DNA of 25,032 bases, from the NCBI GenBank assembly GCA_002409215.1, contig DHUO01000002.1, forward strand, positions 30,853-55,884. The letters run 5' to 3'. Shown piece by piece: positions 1-8,500 of this stretch. The translations under genes were made by a program, and so were the position numbers. The notes under the pieces were generated by a model, which saw only the letters and a list, made by a program, of their open reading frames with translations, made no database searches and was not told where the DNA came from. The stretch is from Candidatus Dojkabacteria bacterium UBA5232 (GTDB lineage Bacteria > Patescibacteriota > Dojkabacteria > SC72). Position 1 is the stretch's first letter, and each line of letters opens with the position of its first letter.

Positions 1-854
1 TCAATCTTTGCATTAGGAAAAGTCTTAAGAAGATGTGTAAGGACACCCTCATTCTCATCAGGTTCTAATGTACAAGTAGAGTAGATCATAGAACTACCAT
101 GCTTTAATGTCTTGAATGCAGAAACAATCAATTCCTTTTGAACAAATATATTCCTTTTCACCTTATCCATACTCCAATATCTTAGAGGCTTAGGACCTTT
201 GAAATATATCAATCCTTCACCACTACATGGAGCATCAAGAAGTACTTTATCAAAATATACTGGATATTTCTTCCCAAATTCCTTGGCATCACTAAGTGTA
301 ACTTTTGCTTTAGCTCCAAACTGATTCAATACACTCTGTAAATCAGAACTTCTAGAAACATCAATATCATTTGCTATTATATTCGCTTGATTATTAGTTA
401 TCTCTGCAATATGTGTACTCTTGCTTCCAGGAGCAGCACACATATCCAAAATACTCTCTCCTTTCTTAGGCTCTAGTATGAGTGTCGCAAGTATACTTGA
501 GAGATTTTGTATGTAGTATTTCCCATCATTATATTCCTCTGTCTGTGATGCTTCATCCTTATTCTTATTCGGAACAAAATATGTATTTTTTGCCCACGAA
601 ATCTCTTCTAGAATATATCCCTTTCTTTCCAATTCCTTCTTGGTTTGTTCAGTATCCCCCTTAAGGGAATTAAGTCTAATTGTTGTAATTGGTCTTTGGG
701 AAAAAATCCAAGGTATCTTCCCTTTTGGAACCATTAATATACTAGCTAGTCTTGACACAAAGACATCTTCTTTGGTAAAGAATTTATCTCGCACAGGGCG
801 GTTGGTAAATGCCTCTCTTTTATGTTTATAACTACTTCTTTTTCTTTTTTTCAT
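1..854 (-). CDS. RsmB/RsmF-like 16S rRNA (cytosine-C5) methyltransferase, 3' end cut by window
   Basis: I translated this strand by hand; the frame is open from an ATG at 854 to the window edge (about 284 residues visible). It has the hallmarks of the NOL1/NOP2/Sun family of SAM-dependent RNA m5C methyltransferases: the SAM-binding motif DMCAAPGSKSTHIAE, the motif IV cysteine in LLDAPCSGEG, and the motif VI catalytic cysteine in STCTLEPDENE. The N-terminus is very basic (MKKRKRSSYKHKRE), which suits RNA binding. The protein is cytoplasmic and would methylate a cytosine in rRNA; I cannot tell RsmB from RsmF or another family member. The start is supported by an AAGGAGAG ribosome binding site at 865-872, ten bases upstream and inside the end of rsmE. 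The gene follows rsmE by four bases, so the two are very likely co-transcribed. The missing C-terminus lies left of base 1. Confidence 0.92.
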   Translation of the reverse strand, partial: MKKRKRSSYKHKREAFTNRPVRDKFFTKEDVFVSRLASILMVPKGKIPWIFSQRPITTIRLNSLKGDTEQTKKELERKGYILEEISWAKNTYFVPNKNKDEASQTEEYNDGKYYIQNLSSILATLILEPKKGESILDMCAAPGSKSTHIAEITNNQANIIANDIDVSRSSDLQSVLNQFGAKAKVTLSDAKEFGKKYPVYFDKVLLDAPCSGEGLIYFKGPKPLRYWSMDKVKRNIFVQKELIVSAFKTLKHGSSMIYSTCTLEPDENEGVLTHLLKTFPNAKI

Positions 855-858
855 ACTT

Positions 859-1596
859 CTATATCTCTCCTTTTAAATATTTAATGATACTACCAATTAC
901 TAGACCAGTTGTCTCTGTTCTTAATATGTTTCCTTTCAACTTTATGAATTTAAAATGGAGCTTTTTGAATATCTTTAGATCTGTAATGTCCCAACCCTTT
1001 TCAGGTCCAATTGCAATTATGATGGGTTTTTTAATATCAATATTTTTTAAGATTTCTGTGAGATACTTTGCCTCATGTACTTCTGTTGCTAGGCATATCT
1101 TTATAGCATCTTTGGGGAAGTTGTAGCTGGGTAGCTCTTTTATGTGTAACGGTTTCTCTATTATCGTAGGGAAAGTATTTCGTGATTGTTCAGTTGCATC
1201 TTTAACTAGCTTATTCCAATATGTTAAATCTTTCATTGCTTTATTTCTCTTCTTTAATGAATATTTAGATTCAACAGGTATTATCTTCTGTATACCAATC
1301 TCTACACTTTTTTCAATGAAGTATGTGAATTTAGAATCATTACTTAATGATTGGACAATTGTTATATCAGGAGTAAATGGGGATTCTCTCTCACCTAATT
1401 CTTCTACAATCTGTATCTCTACGGATGCGGGTTGTATGTCTGTGATTTGAGCAAGGAATACTTTTTCATATGTTTCTATTTTGATATACTCCTCGATATC
1501 TAAATCACCTTTTTCAATTATATTTCTACTGTCTGAGTCAGATAGGTATGTTATATCTTCAACAGAGAGTTTATGTCTAACAAAGAATTTTTGCAT
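859..1596 (-). CDS. rsmE: 16S rRNA (uracil1498-N3)-methyltransferase RsmE
   Basis: The 245-residue product matches RsmE, a SPOUT-class methyltransferase that puts a methyl group on N3 of U1498 of 16S rRNA in the assembled 30S subunit. The C-terminal trefoil-knot motifs are clear: IAIGPEKGWDITDLKIF near residue 195 and GNILRTETTGLVIGSIIKYL near the end (family form GPEGG... and LRTETA). FTYFIEKSVEIGIQKIIPV near residue 90 fits the family motif in which the enzyme recognises its substrate. Length is normal. The N-terminal PUA-like part is short and divergent. It begins 19 bases after the PIN toxin gene and is followed four bases later by an RsmB-like gene. No good Shine-Dalgarno is seen; a TATAAT hexamer (1602-1607) ends five bases before the ATG, so it may also have its own leaderless promoter. 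Stop is TAG. Confidence 0.93.
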   Translation of the reverse strand: MQKFFVRHKLSVEDITYLSDSDSRNIIEKGDLDIEEYIKIETYEKVFLAQITDIQPASVEIQIVEELGERESPFTPDITIVQSLSNDSKFTYFIEKSVEIGIQKIIPVESKYSLKKRNKAMKDLTYWNKLVKDATEQSRNTFPTIIEKPLHIKELPSYNFPKDAIKICLATEVHEAKYLTEILKNIDIKKPIIIAIGPEKGWDITDLKIFKKLHFKFIKLKGNILRTETTGLVIGSIIKYLKGEI

Positions 1597-1601
1597 GGTT
1601 A

Positions 1602-1607
1602 ATTATA
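1602..1607 (-). promoter_or_regulatory. possible -10 element for a leaderless rsmE transcript
   Basis: A perfect TATAAT on the minus strand lies in the 19-base gap between the PIN gene and rsmE and ends five bases before the rsmE ATG. No recognisable -35 box is present at 16-18 bases, so this rests on the hexamer and its spacing alone; in an AT-rich gap it could be chance. Confidence 0.35.
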
Positions 1608-1615
1608 CCTTACTA

Positions 1616-2029
1616 TTACTTGATTTGGGAGATGTTGGTTACAATCTTTATTTTAGAAGGAATTATCTTTTTTACATTTTCAAAATCCTTTCTATCTCTT
1701 GTTAGAATATAGTCACAGTTAGCATGTAGTGCCATGAGGTATTGGAGAGTGTTTTCGTAGTCAGAGTATTTGCTCTTGTATGCAAGGGATATTGTTGAAT
1801 CTGTTAAAGGAGTGATTTCTACAAAAGTTAGGAATTCTAATATCTTTTTATGAGTTTTTGAACCAGCCTTTATGTGCAGTATGTGGAATGTAATATGTAC
1901 AGAGAGCGCAGAGACAAATATCTTAGCATTGGGGAATCTCCTTATTAGCTTGTCAGCACCACTTTCTTCTAATTGTCTTCCCTCGATTATATCTATTATG
2001 ATGTTTGCATCTAGGAATATCTTTTTCAT
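1616..2029 (-). CDS. PIN-domain toxin (VapC/PIN_3-like ribonuclease)
   Basis: The 137-residue protein is a PIN-domain nuclease, most like the PIN_3 group. MKKIFLDANIIIDIIEG carries the first metal-binding Asp (D7); VSALSVHITFHIL matches the central strand-helix; YSDYENTLQYLMALHANCDYILTRDRKDF carries D90, E92, D112 and D115. PIN toxins cut tRNA, rRNA or mRNA in a Mg/Mn-dependent manner. Two usual acidic or polar positions look changed (the residue after E92 is Asn where Asp is common, and residue 46 is Ile), so activity should not be assumed. Its ATG overlaps the stop of the upstream antitoxin gene by one base (TAATG), the usual translational coupling in toxin-antitoxin pairs. Downstream, 19 bases separate it from rsmE. 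Confidence 0.85.
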   Translation of the reverse strand: MKKIFLDANIIIDIIEGRQLEESGADKLIRRFPNAKIFVSALSVHITFHILHIKAGSKTHKKILEFLTFVEITPLTDSTISLAYKSKYSDYENTLQYLMALHANCDYILTRDRKDFENVKKIIPSKIKIVTNISQIK

Positions 2030-2319
2030 TATCTTTTATACCTTTCATTCAGTAGCTTACCGTACTCTTTATCTACATCAAGCTCAGTAGGAAGTTCTAT
2101 CTTCTCTGTGGGCATAGAAAGCATCCTTTCGAAATCTTTAGCACTTTTTTCTTTTTTTTGCTTGATGCTTAAGAGGTGTTCTGTGGAGGCGCAGATGAAA
2201 GAGGGGATACCTCTGTCGTATACCTCATATATAATTCCAGCTTCTATGGAGTCCTTTAGTTGTGTTAGATTATGTCTAAAATCTCTCAAATTTATTTTGA
2301 TATATTCTTTGTTTTTCAT
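2029..2319 (-). CDS. Phd/YefM-like antitoxin
   Basis: The product (96 residues from the ATG at 2319) has the N-terminal fold expected for Phd/YefM antitoxins: INLRDFRHNLTQLKDSIEAG followed by IYEVYDRGIPSFICAS, a beta-hairpin with the typical Arg-Gly-Ile-Pro turn, then a charged C-terminal tail (KKEKSAKDFERMLSMP... KLLNERYKR) that would wrap the toxin. Such antitoxins bind DNA as dimers and repress their own operon. I prefer the ATG at 2319 to the GTG at 2331 because GAGG lies seven bases before the ATG and would be inside the longer reading frame. It is the first gene of the minus-strand run and overlaps the PIN gene by one base. Inverted repeats that could be its operator lie just upstream at 2351-2430. 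Confidence 0.75.
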   Translation of the reverse strand: MKNKEYIKINLRDFRHNLTQLKDSIEAGIIYEVYDRGIPSFICASTEHLLSIKQKKEKSAKDFERMLSMPTEKIELPTELDVDKEYGKLLNERYKR

Positions 2320-2350
2320 ATTTATCCTCACTCTTAAATTATCTCATTCT

Positions 2351-2430
2351 CTTGTAATAATATCTTTGCGACAGTATGTTGAACATAAGTTTCAACATGC
2401 CTGTTGTTAAATTACAAGAACTTGTAATTT
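2351..2430. promoter_or_regulatory. operator-like inverted repeats upstream of the toxin-antitoxin operon
   Basis: Three copies of the octamer ATTACAAG lie here: 2411-2418, and in reverse (CTTGTAAT) at 2351-2358 and 2421-2428. The last two copies form a perfect 10-base inverted repeat, arms 2409-2418 and 2421-2430, with a two-base centre. A second perfect repeat, ATGTTGAA (2376-2383) and TTCAACAT (2391-2398), sits between them. A TATTAT on the minus strand (2357-2362) could be the -10 box of the antitoxin promoter and overlaps the outer half-site. The layout is what is expected of an autorepressed toxin-antitoxin operon, but the assignment is inference. Confidence 0.5.
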
Positions 2431-2478
2431 CAAGGTCTAAACTTCTTTAACAATCATGGTTGTATAAGTAATAAATCC

Positions 2479-2508
2479 TTGACTTCATTAACATAATCTA
2501 GTTATATA
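2479..2508 (+). promoter_or_regulatory. sigma70-type promoter for the surface-protein cluster
   Basis: TTGACT (2479-2484), a 17-base spacer and TTATAT (2502-2507), or TATATA one base later, form a good sigma70-type promoter. The predicted transcript start near 2514 gives a leader of about 25 bases before the ATG at 2539. This is the only clear promoter with a real leader at the head of the eight-gene block. Confidence 0.65.
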
Positions 2509-2520
2509 TATACATATAAC
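2501..2520. promoter_or_regulatory. inverted repeat over the -10 box
   Basis: GTTATAT (2501-2507) and ATATAAC (2514-2520) are perfect 7-base inverted arms around a six-base centre. They cover the -10 box and transcript start of the promoter before 2539. This could be a repressor site or simply AT-rich promoter DNA. Confidence 0.4.
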
Positions 2521-2538
2521 ATAAAGTGTCTTTTTTTA

Positions 2539-5500
2539 ATGAAAGAAAAATCAGTAAGGTTTGTTAGGAGTATTGCTAAAATAGCTCTCCTTTTGTGTGG
2601 TATATTCCTTGTACTATTAGGTGTTTACTACACCTATCGTTCCATTCGATTCAGACCTTACAAGGTAAGGGTAAGTAATGTAACGGATAGTGCTTTTACA
2701 GTCTCTTGGGTCACAGATGAACCAATGGTGGGAGTAGTGTACTACGGCGAGAAGGATAGTTTCCTTCCAGGTCCTCTATCATGGTTGGGTAAGAAGAAGG
2801 CAGTAGATGATAGGGATGTATCAGAAGCTCAAACAGAGTGTGTAAGTAAGTTTAACAAGAAGGTATCTAAAACAAGAGATGAGAACTTTACAGTAGATGC
2901 AAGTGGTTTTGATTGTCATAATGTCAAGGTATTTAAGAAAGGACATTACTATACCCATCATGTCACAGTAGGTAACTTAGACGCAGATAAGGAGTATTTC
3001 TTTAGGGTAGGTAATGGGTATATTAGCTACAAGACAAATAATGGTATCTATGCAGAGGGTGAACCCTTAGGTGAAGATGAATTTTCAGTTCATACGAAAA
3101 AGACATTTGAAAATATAAGTACACCTAACCCGGCATATGGGATAATAGAGGAGGTATACCAAACAGCCGATGGTGTTTTTGCACTAAATAAAAATTTTGA
3201 TTCTATGCTTTTTCTGTCTGTTTATAGTAAAAATGGTACTGTTCATCCTGGGCTTTTTTCTTCTGTTGCAAATAAAGATGGCGGTTGGAGTATAGATTTA
3301 TCTAATGTGAGGGATGAAGAGGGCGATATAGTTGTAGGTGAAGATACGATTCTTGTTTTTGTGCCACAAGCCGAGAATCATGAGCTCTTTATACCGAAAA
3401 CACATGAATATAATACTATTGTGTTTCCTCTGAGATTGGTAAGTAACACAGAGGATAGTGTCAAGAAGGAGGGTGCTCAGAAGAATCTTCTAGAGGGCAT
3501 AATGAAAGGTGTTGAGGCATGGACTCCACTTCCAGATCAGGGCTGTACTAGGTATGGTACTGTGGGGAGAACACAATTTTGTGGTGGCATATGTGTACGG
3601 GAGTGTTTTTGGGTTGTTGGGGGAGAGGAGCAATTGAAAGGGTGGGTTAAGTCTGATTTGTGTGTATGCCCACAGTACTGCAAGGATAATCCTGAATACC
3701 AGGGTTGTGATGGACCAAAAAAAGCTCCACCACCAGCACTACCTCCAGTTATAGAAGATGAGAGTAGCAATCCCGAGTCTGAAATAGTTGTTTACGCGAA
3801 TGCTCTTTGCCCAGCTAACAGGGCATGTAGATGTGAGCTTAATATTGAGGGAGAAGTTGTTAGCTTTGAAATCTTGAGCACGACGACTAGAAGGAGATGT
3901 TCTCTAAGCAATATGCCTAGGAGTGAAAGCACTCCCCCACCAGAGGTTAGTGTTATCAGACAAAATGAATCTTGTCCTGCGGGTGAGGAGTGTACTTGTC
4001 TAATTACTGTTAACAATCGCCCAGTACCTTATACAATCAACAGTAATGATTCAATAAGACTGTGTTCTCTAAGCAATATGCCTGAGAGTGAAAGCAGTAC
4101 TTCACAATCGAACCCAACAACGGAACAATGTTATTATTATGACCCAGGACTCCTTGGCTTAGGCGAGGCATGTTATCCAGTTAACGCTCCTGCGACCGGT
4201 TGTAGTGGGGAAAACTACTATCTTGGAGATCCAGCATGTGGTGATAATTTGGGCTGTTATACTTTCAATCATCTTTCCCCGGGTGGTAGTTGTCATCGTG
4301 CTTCTTGTCTCGCAGCACCTTATAGAAGTTATAATAATTGTGAATCAATAAGGGAAGCTACGATATCTGATTATGGGAAAATTACTGCGTTTATGGTAAA
4401 TGCAGATGTCTTCACTGATACTGCCTTCAAGACAGTAGATTCTCTTGTTTTAAGATCGGAGACCTACATTTGTTGCAAATTCTCTCGGAAAGATGATCAC
4501 AGCGTTGTCCGAGAAGCCTCTCTTGCTTCAACAACAGATTGTGGAATGATGGCAGCAGGATTCCCTGGGACAAAACCTCTTGATGGTGCCTATCATTTCT
4601 CATTTGATAACTGTCCAGACTTTGGAAAATTCAAAGAAAATGAAGAAGGGATTAATAGGAGATATATGTTTAAGTCTTTAGCACAGGGTGAATCTGCTGG
4701 TGACAAGTTTCTATTCTTTCCTGAAAGAGGTGTGTATTCTGTAATCTCAACACTATCTCAATCAAAAATATTTTTCTTGGGAGGTGATGGGAAGAAGTAT
4801 GTGTTCTATCAGAATCGTGATGGAAAAGAGGGTTATCAATCCCCATTAAATCCTTTAGAGCCAAGAGATGATGAAGATCTTTTAATTCCTGCTTCTGAGT
4901 TAGTTTTATCTGTTTCTAAGGAAACGACTGTACAGGAGTTACATTTGTCGCAAGGTATAAACATTGTATCTTTTGATCTAATTCCTTCATTAGGAGAGTT
5001 GAAGCAATTGGACTCTTCTGACTTTCTTAACATTGTTAATCGCTCAGATCATGTAATATCAAGAATATCTCCTTTTAATTCCGGACAATGGGGATCCGGT
5101 ATGTCCTATGATTTTGAAGTGAAGGAAAACAAAGGTATTCCATTTCCGTTATCTCAAGGGAGGGGCTACTTGGTAATGGCAGAAAAAGATGCAACAATCT
5201 TTGTCCCAGGATATAAAACAGAAACTCCAATCCCCATCGCCTTCTCCTCTGGTTGGAACCTAATAGGAGTACATGGTCATAATACAGCATATACAGCCAA
5301 ATCATTAATAAATAGTGTAAATAGTATAGAAGGTCTTCAGGCTAACAATGTAACCTACTGGCCAACTAGTAAGGGTATGTATCAGGGTTTTCAGTTATCT
5401 GAAGGTCAAGAGTATGGTCAAGATTTCCCCATTAGTAAGGATCTAGGATATTTTGTAAGGATAAATGACTTTAAAGCACTAAAAGAGGGTTGTAAATCAA

Positions 5501-5544
5501 TAAACTGGAATCCTGGTGGTCAAAAGAACGGAGAATGTAACTAA
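2539..5544 (+). CDS. large Cys-rich FnIII surface protein A
   Basis: The 1001-residue protein is anchored by one N-terminal membrane helix (about residues 13-33) with a short basic cytoplasmic tail; the rest should face outward. Residues 40-185 form an FnIII-like domain (YKVRVSNVTDSAFTVSW... ending in a FRVGNG strand) like that before purple acid phosphatases. Next is a beta domain with a GGWSIDLSN motif (G248-W250). The middle (about 310-720) is rich in cysteine and proline and holds a tandem repeat of period 55 residues carrying C-x5-C-x-C (C424-C432 and C479-C487). The C-terminal block (720-1001) contains two related modules, GINIVSF (from 806) and GWNLIGV (from 905), each closing with a GYLV/GYFV strand. 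No enzyme motif is seen; adhesion or a structural surface role is inference. It is paralogous to the next gene at both ends but not in the middle. No Shine-Dalgarno precedes the ATG. Confidence 0.85.
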   Translation: MKEKSVRFVRSIAKIALLLCGIFLVLLGVYYTYRSIRFRPYKVRVSNVTDSAFTVSWVTDEPMVGVVYYGEKDSFLPGPLSWLGKKKAVDDRDVSEAQTECVSKFNKKVSKTRDENFTVDASGFDCHNVKVFKKGHYYTHHVTVGNLDADKEYFFRVGNGYISYKTNNGIYAEGEPLGEDEFSVHTKKTFENISTPNPAYGIIEEVYQTADGVFALNKNFDSMLFLSVYSKNGTVHPGLFSSVANKDGGWSIDLSNVRDEEGDIVVGEDTILVFVPQAENHELFIPKTHEYNTIVFPLRLVSNTEDSVKKEGAQKNLLEGIMKGVEAWTPLPDQGCTRYGTVGRTQFCGGICVRECFWVVGGEEQLKGWVKSDLCVCPQYCKDNPEYQGCDGPKKAPPPALPPVIEDESSNPESEIVVYANALCPANRACRCELNIEGEVVSFEILSTTTRRRCSLSNMPRSESTPPPEVSVIRQNESCPAGEECTCLITVNNRPVPYTINSNDSIRLCSLSNMPESESSTSQSNPTTEQCYYYDPGLLGLGEACYPVNAPATGCSGENYYLGDPACGDNLGCYTFNHLSPGGSCHRASCLAAPYRSYNNCESIREATISDYGKITAFMVNADVFTDTAFKTVDSLVLRSETYICCKFSRKDDHSVVREASLASTTDCGMMAAGFPGTKPLDGAYHFSFDNCPDFGKFKENEEGINRRYMFKSLAQGESAGDKFLFFPERGVYSVISTLSQSKIFFLGGDGKKYVFYQNRDGKEGYQSPLNPLEPRDDEDLLIPASELVLSVSKETTVQELHLSQGINIVSFDLIPSLGELKQLDSSDFLNIVNRSDHVISRISPFNSGQWGSGMSYDFEVKENKGIPFPLSQGRGYLVMAEKDATIFVPGYKTETPIPIAFSSGWNLIGVHGHNTAYTAKSLINSVNSIEGLQANNVTYWPTSKGMYQGFQLSEGQEYGQDFPISKDLGYFVRINDFKALKEGCKSINWNPGGQKNGECN
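3808..4104 (+). repeat. tandem 55-residue Cys repeat inside surface protein A
   Basis: Two in-frame copies with a period of 165 bases. Each starts with C-P-A-x3-C-x-C and ends with CSLSNMP and a Ser-rich SES tail. The DNA around the CSLSNMP ends (from 3898 and from 4063) is nearly identical, which suggests a fairly recent duplication; the parts between have diverged. Confidence 0.75.
5212..5544 (+). repeat. 3'-terminal segment shared with the next gene (8338-8669)
   Basis: The last 104 residues of proteins A and B differ at about 11 positions, far more alike than the rest. At DNA level one stretch of 41 bases is identical (5344-5384 and 8469-8509). This marks the pair as a tandem duplication, with the 3' end either constrained or homogenised. 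Confidence 0.85.
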
Positions 5545-5565
5545 TATATAAATTAATATATAAAT
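5542..5565 (+). repeat. two perfect 12-base direct repeats between the paralogues
   Basis: TAATATATAAAT occurs twice head to tail (5542-5553, 5554-5565). The first copy includes the TAA stop of protein A. Each copy holds a TATAAA; the second (5559-5564) is placed to start a transcript about three bases before the ATG at 5574. It may be a minimal promoter or a slippage product. Confidence 0.6.
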
Positions 5566-5573
5566 AGGTACAC

Positions 5574-8500
5574 ATGGGTGGGAAGAAGAATAATGCTCTA
5601 AAAACGGTATCTAAGATACTCATATCTCTGCTGCTAATATCATTGCTAGGATATTTAGGATATATAGGGTATGTGAGTATAAAGTCTAAACCATACAAAG
5701 TAAGGGTAACCAATGTAACAGACAGTGCATTTACTGTCTCATGGATTACAGACAAGCCCATGGCTGGTGTAGTCTACTACGATGAAAACAATGACTTCCT
5801 TCCTGGACCATTGGTAAGTATGGGTAAAAAGGTAGCAGTAGATGATAGAGATATGTCTAAGGCGCAAACAGAGTGTATTGAGAAATTCACAGAAAAAGCA
5901 TCTAAAACAAAAGATAATAACTTTGTAGTAGATGTAAGTGGTTTTAATTGTGAGGATGTAAAAATCACAAAATATGGCAAATACTACACACACCATGTAA
6001 CAGTAGAGAACTTAGAACCAGACAAGACATATTACTTTAGGATAGGTAATGGAATTACTGCATACAGTAAAAACAATGGAGTATATACAGAAAATGAACT
6101 ACCTGGAATAGATATGTTCTTGGCAAAAACTAGAAATGTTTTTACAGAGGTTGGTACTCCATATCCAGCATTTGGTTCAACATATAATCTCTACTATGAC
6201 AAGGAGAAGGACTTGATGAAAAATGTAAGTTTTGATTCTCTCATGTTCCTCCTAGCTAAGAAAGATGGAATTGTACTAGCACAATTCTCTGGTGTTGCAA
6301 ATAGTGATGGTGGATGGAGTATAGATTTAGGTAATATTAGAGATTTAAAAGGAAATATAATAGAGGGGAAGGATGGGATAGAATTAGAGTTCATACCTCA
6401 AACAGAAAACTTCCTTCCTGCGAATAGAAAGGTAGTATCTCTTAATGATGTAGAATCTCCTCTTTTGATGGTAGGTAATAATCATGATGCATGGGAGGAA
6501 CCGGAGAAAGAGAAGCAGAGTAGTGTATCTAGCGAAAGAGGCGTTTTAGATATTCTAAAACATAAATCTCTTGCCTCTAGTGATACGAGGGCAGATGGTG
6601 ATACTGATGAGATGATAGTAACTAATAAGGTAAGAGATTGCCTTGATCCGGATGGTTGTGTATGTCTTTTTGATAAGCAAGGTAACAACTATATGATACG
6701 TATAGATGTTAAGAAAGGTGAGAAGTGTGAGCCTAAGACAGTATGTAAGGCTAATGATAAATGGCCAGGTAAGATGGATATACAGATGGGAGATATGTGT
6801 ATAGATCCTAGTGGTTGTGAATGTTTTAATGGTAGTACAAATGCAAACATGGATGCAGAATGTGGTTGTGAGTGTGGTGTAGAGGGTTGTACTGGTGGTG
6901 AAAAAGAAACAATAAATGGCGATAATCCATTGGGACCAGGTAATCTTACTAAAGAGAGTTATACCAGTTTGACAGAACTGTGTGGAGATTTCTACAAACC
7001 AGCTCAAGTTAGGTATAAAGGGTATAAAGAAGGAAAGGAGAACGCACTGGTTTGTTTGTCAAATAGTGACTACGATCGTGTTAAGCGAAGATGTAAGGAT
7101 GGTATGGGCCAGGGAGTCCTTTCTACCCATTGGAAGCTAAACCATATTGTTGAAAATAGTGATGGTACATATTCGCTAGGTGAAGAGGTGATAGGTACAG
7201 GAAACACAGGTAACCTTGTTTGTCCAAAAGTCTCCTTAGCCCTTGCTATAGACATAGATAAGAATGCGGGTGTGAAAGAGCAAGCAGAGGCCTATACTAA
7301 ATATAAGTGTTGTGTTACAGAGGAAAATGATAGAGGGGTTTTTGGTTACAAATACAGTTTCGAAAAGGATTGCTCTATGGTTGCAGATGCTGAAAAATGT
7401 GATATTCCATTGAAGAGTAGCTACTGTATTGACAGTAAAGATCCAAACCTACTCTTTGCTGTTTTGTATGCTCAAAGCAAAGATAATCAATATAACAATG
7501 ATAAAACTGTTTGTGAGGAAGAGGGTGGTGAGAGCTTGCGAGGTTCTACTGGGTATGGTAATGAAACTTCTCACTATGGGAAAAACTGTTGTGAAAAAAA
7601 AGAATCTGCTGGAAAAACCTATCAAATTAATAGATGTGCTAATCCAGAAATGGTTCGCTGGAAGTTCTGTATAGACAATGGAAAAGTTGGAGATGTGTTC
7701 CATCCTAATCCTATTAGATATGATGAGTTCAGACTAGGAGGTAAAAGTGATGTAGCAAGATTTTTTGAGAAGTTTAAAAAGTCAACTCTTGCGAATATCG
7801 ATACAGCATCTTTAGAGGAGAATATAGAAACAGTCTTTTTCTTCCCTGAAAGCGGTATGTATGAAGTTAATACATACGGTGGGGGGTCAACACTTCTAAT
7901 GGGTGATAAGGAGACTTCATACTTCTACTTCAAAAACAGAGATGGTGTAGAAGGATACCAAGCTCCTGCAGATCCAGCTAACCCTAAAGAGAATGAAGAT
8001 ATAATAGTTCCAAGGGTAATAGCAGAGGTGTCAGTATCTAAAACCACAACTGGTAAAGAAATTGAATTAAGAAAAGGTATAAACATAATGTCCTTTGACT
8101 TCTTGCCTACAAAGGCAGGTGATGAAAAGAAATTATCTTCTGGAGATTTCCTTTCTCTAGCAAATGCTTCAGGAAGGAAAGTTTCAAGTATAGGGCAGTT
8201 TGTTGGTGGGCAATGGCAAAGAGGAACATCATATGACTTTGAAAAAGATAAGGTAACGGGTCCTTTATTTGATTTAATCTTTGGTAAAGGTTATGTAGTA
8301 GTAGCAGAAGAGGATGTCACTATAACAGTACCAGGGCATGACATTAAAAGTCCTGTCCCGATAGCCTTCTCTTCCGGTTGGAATCTAATAGGAGTACACG
8401 GACACAGTACATCATATACAGCTAAATCGTTGATAAATAGTGTAAGTAGTATAGAAGGTCTTAAAGCCAACAATGTAACCTACTGGCCAACTAGTAAGGG

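Noticed and set aside
2320..2331. GTG start at 2331 for the antitoxin
   Set aside because: It would place the GAGG ribosome site inside the coding region; the ATG at 2319 is well spaced from it.
6555..7007. 150-residue Thr-rich open frame on the minus strand
   Set aside because: Antisense to the Cys-rich middle of protein B. The low-complexity Thr/Ile composition is what the reverse of Asp/Gly/Cys codons gives.
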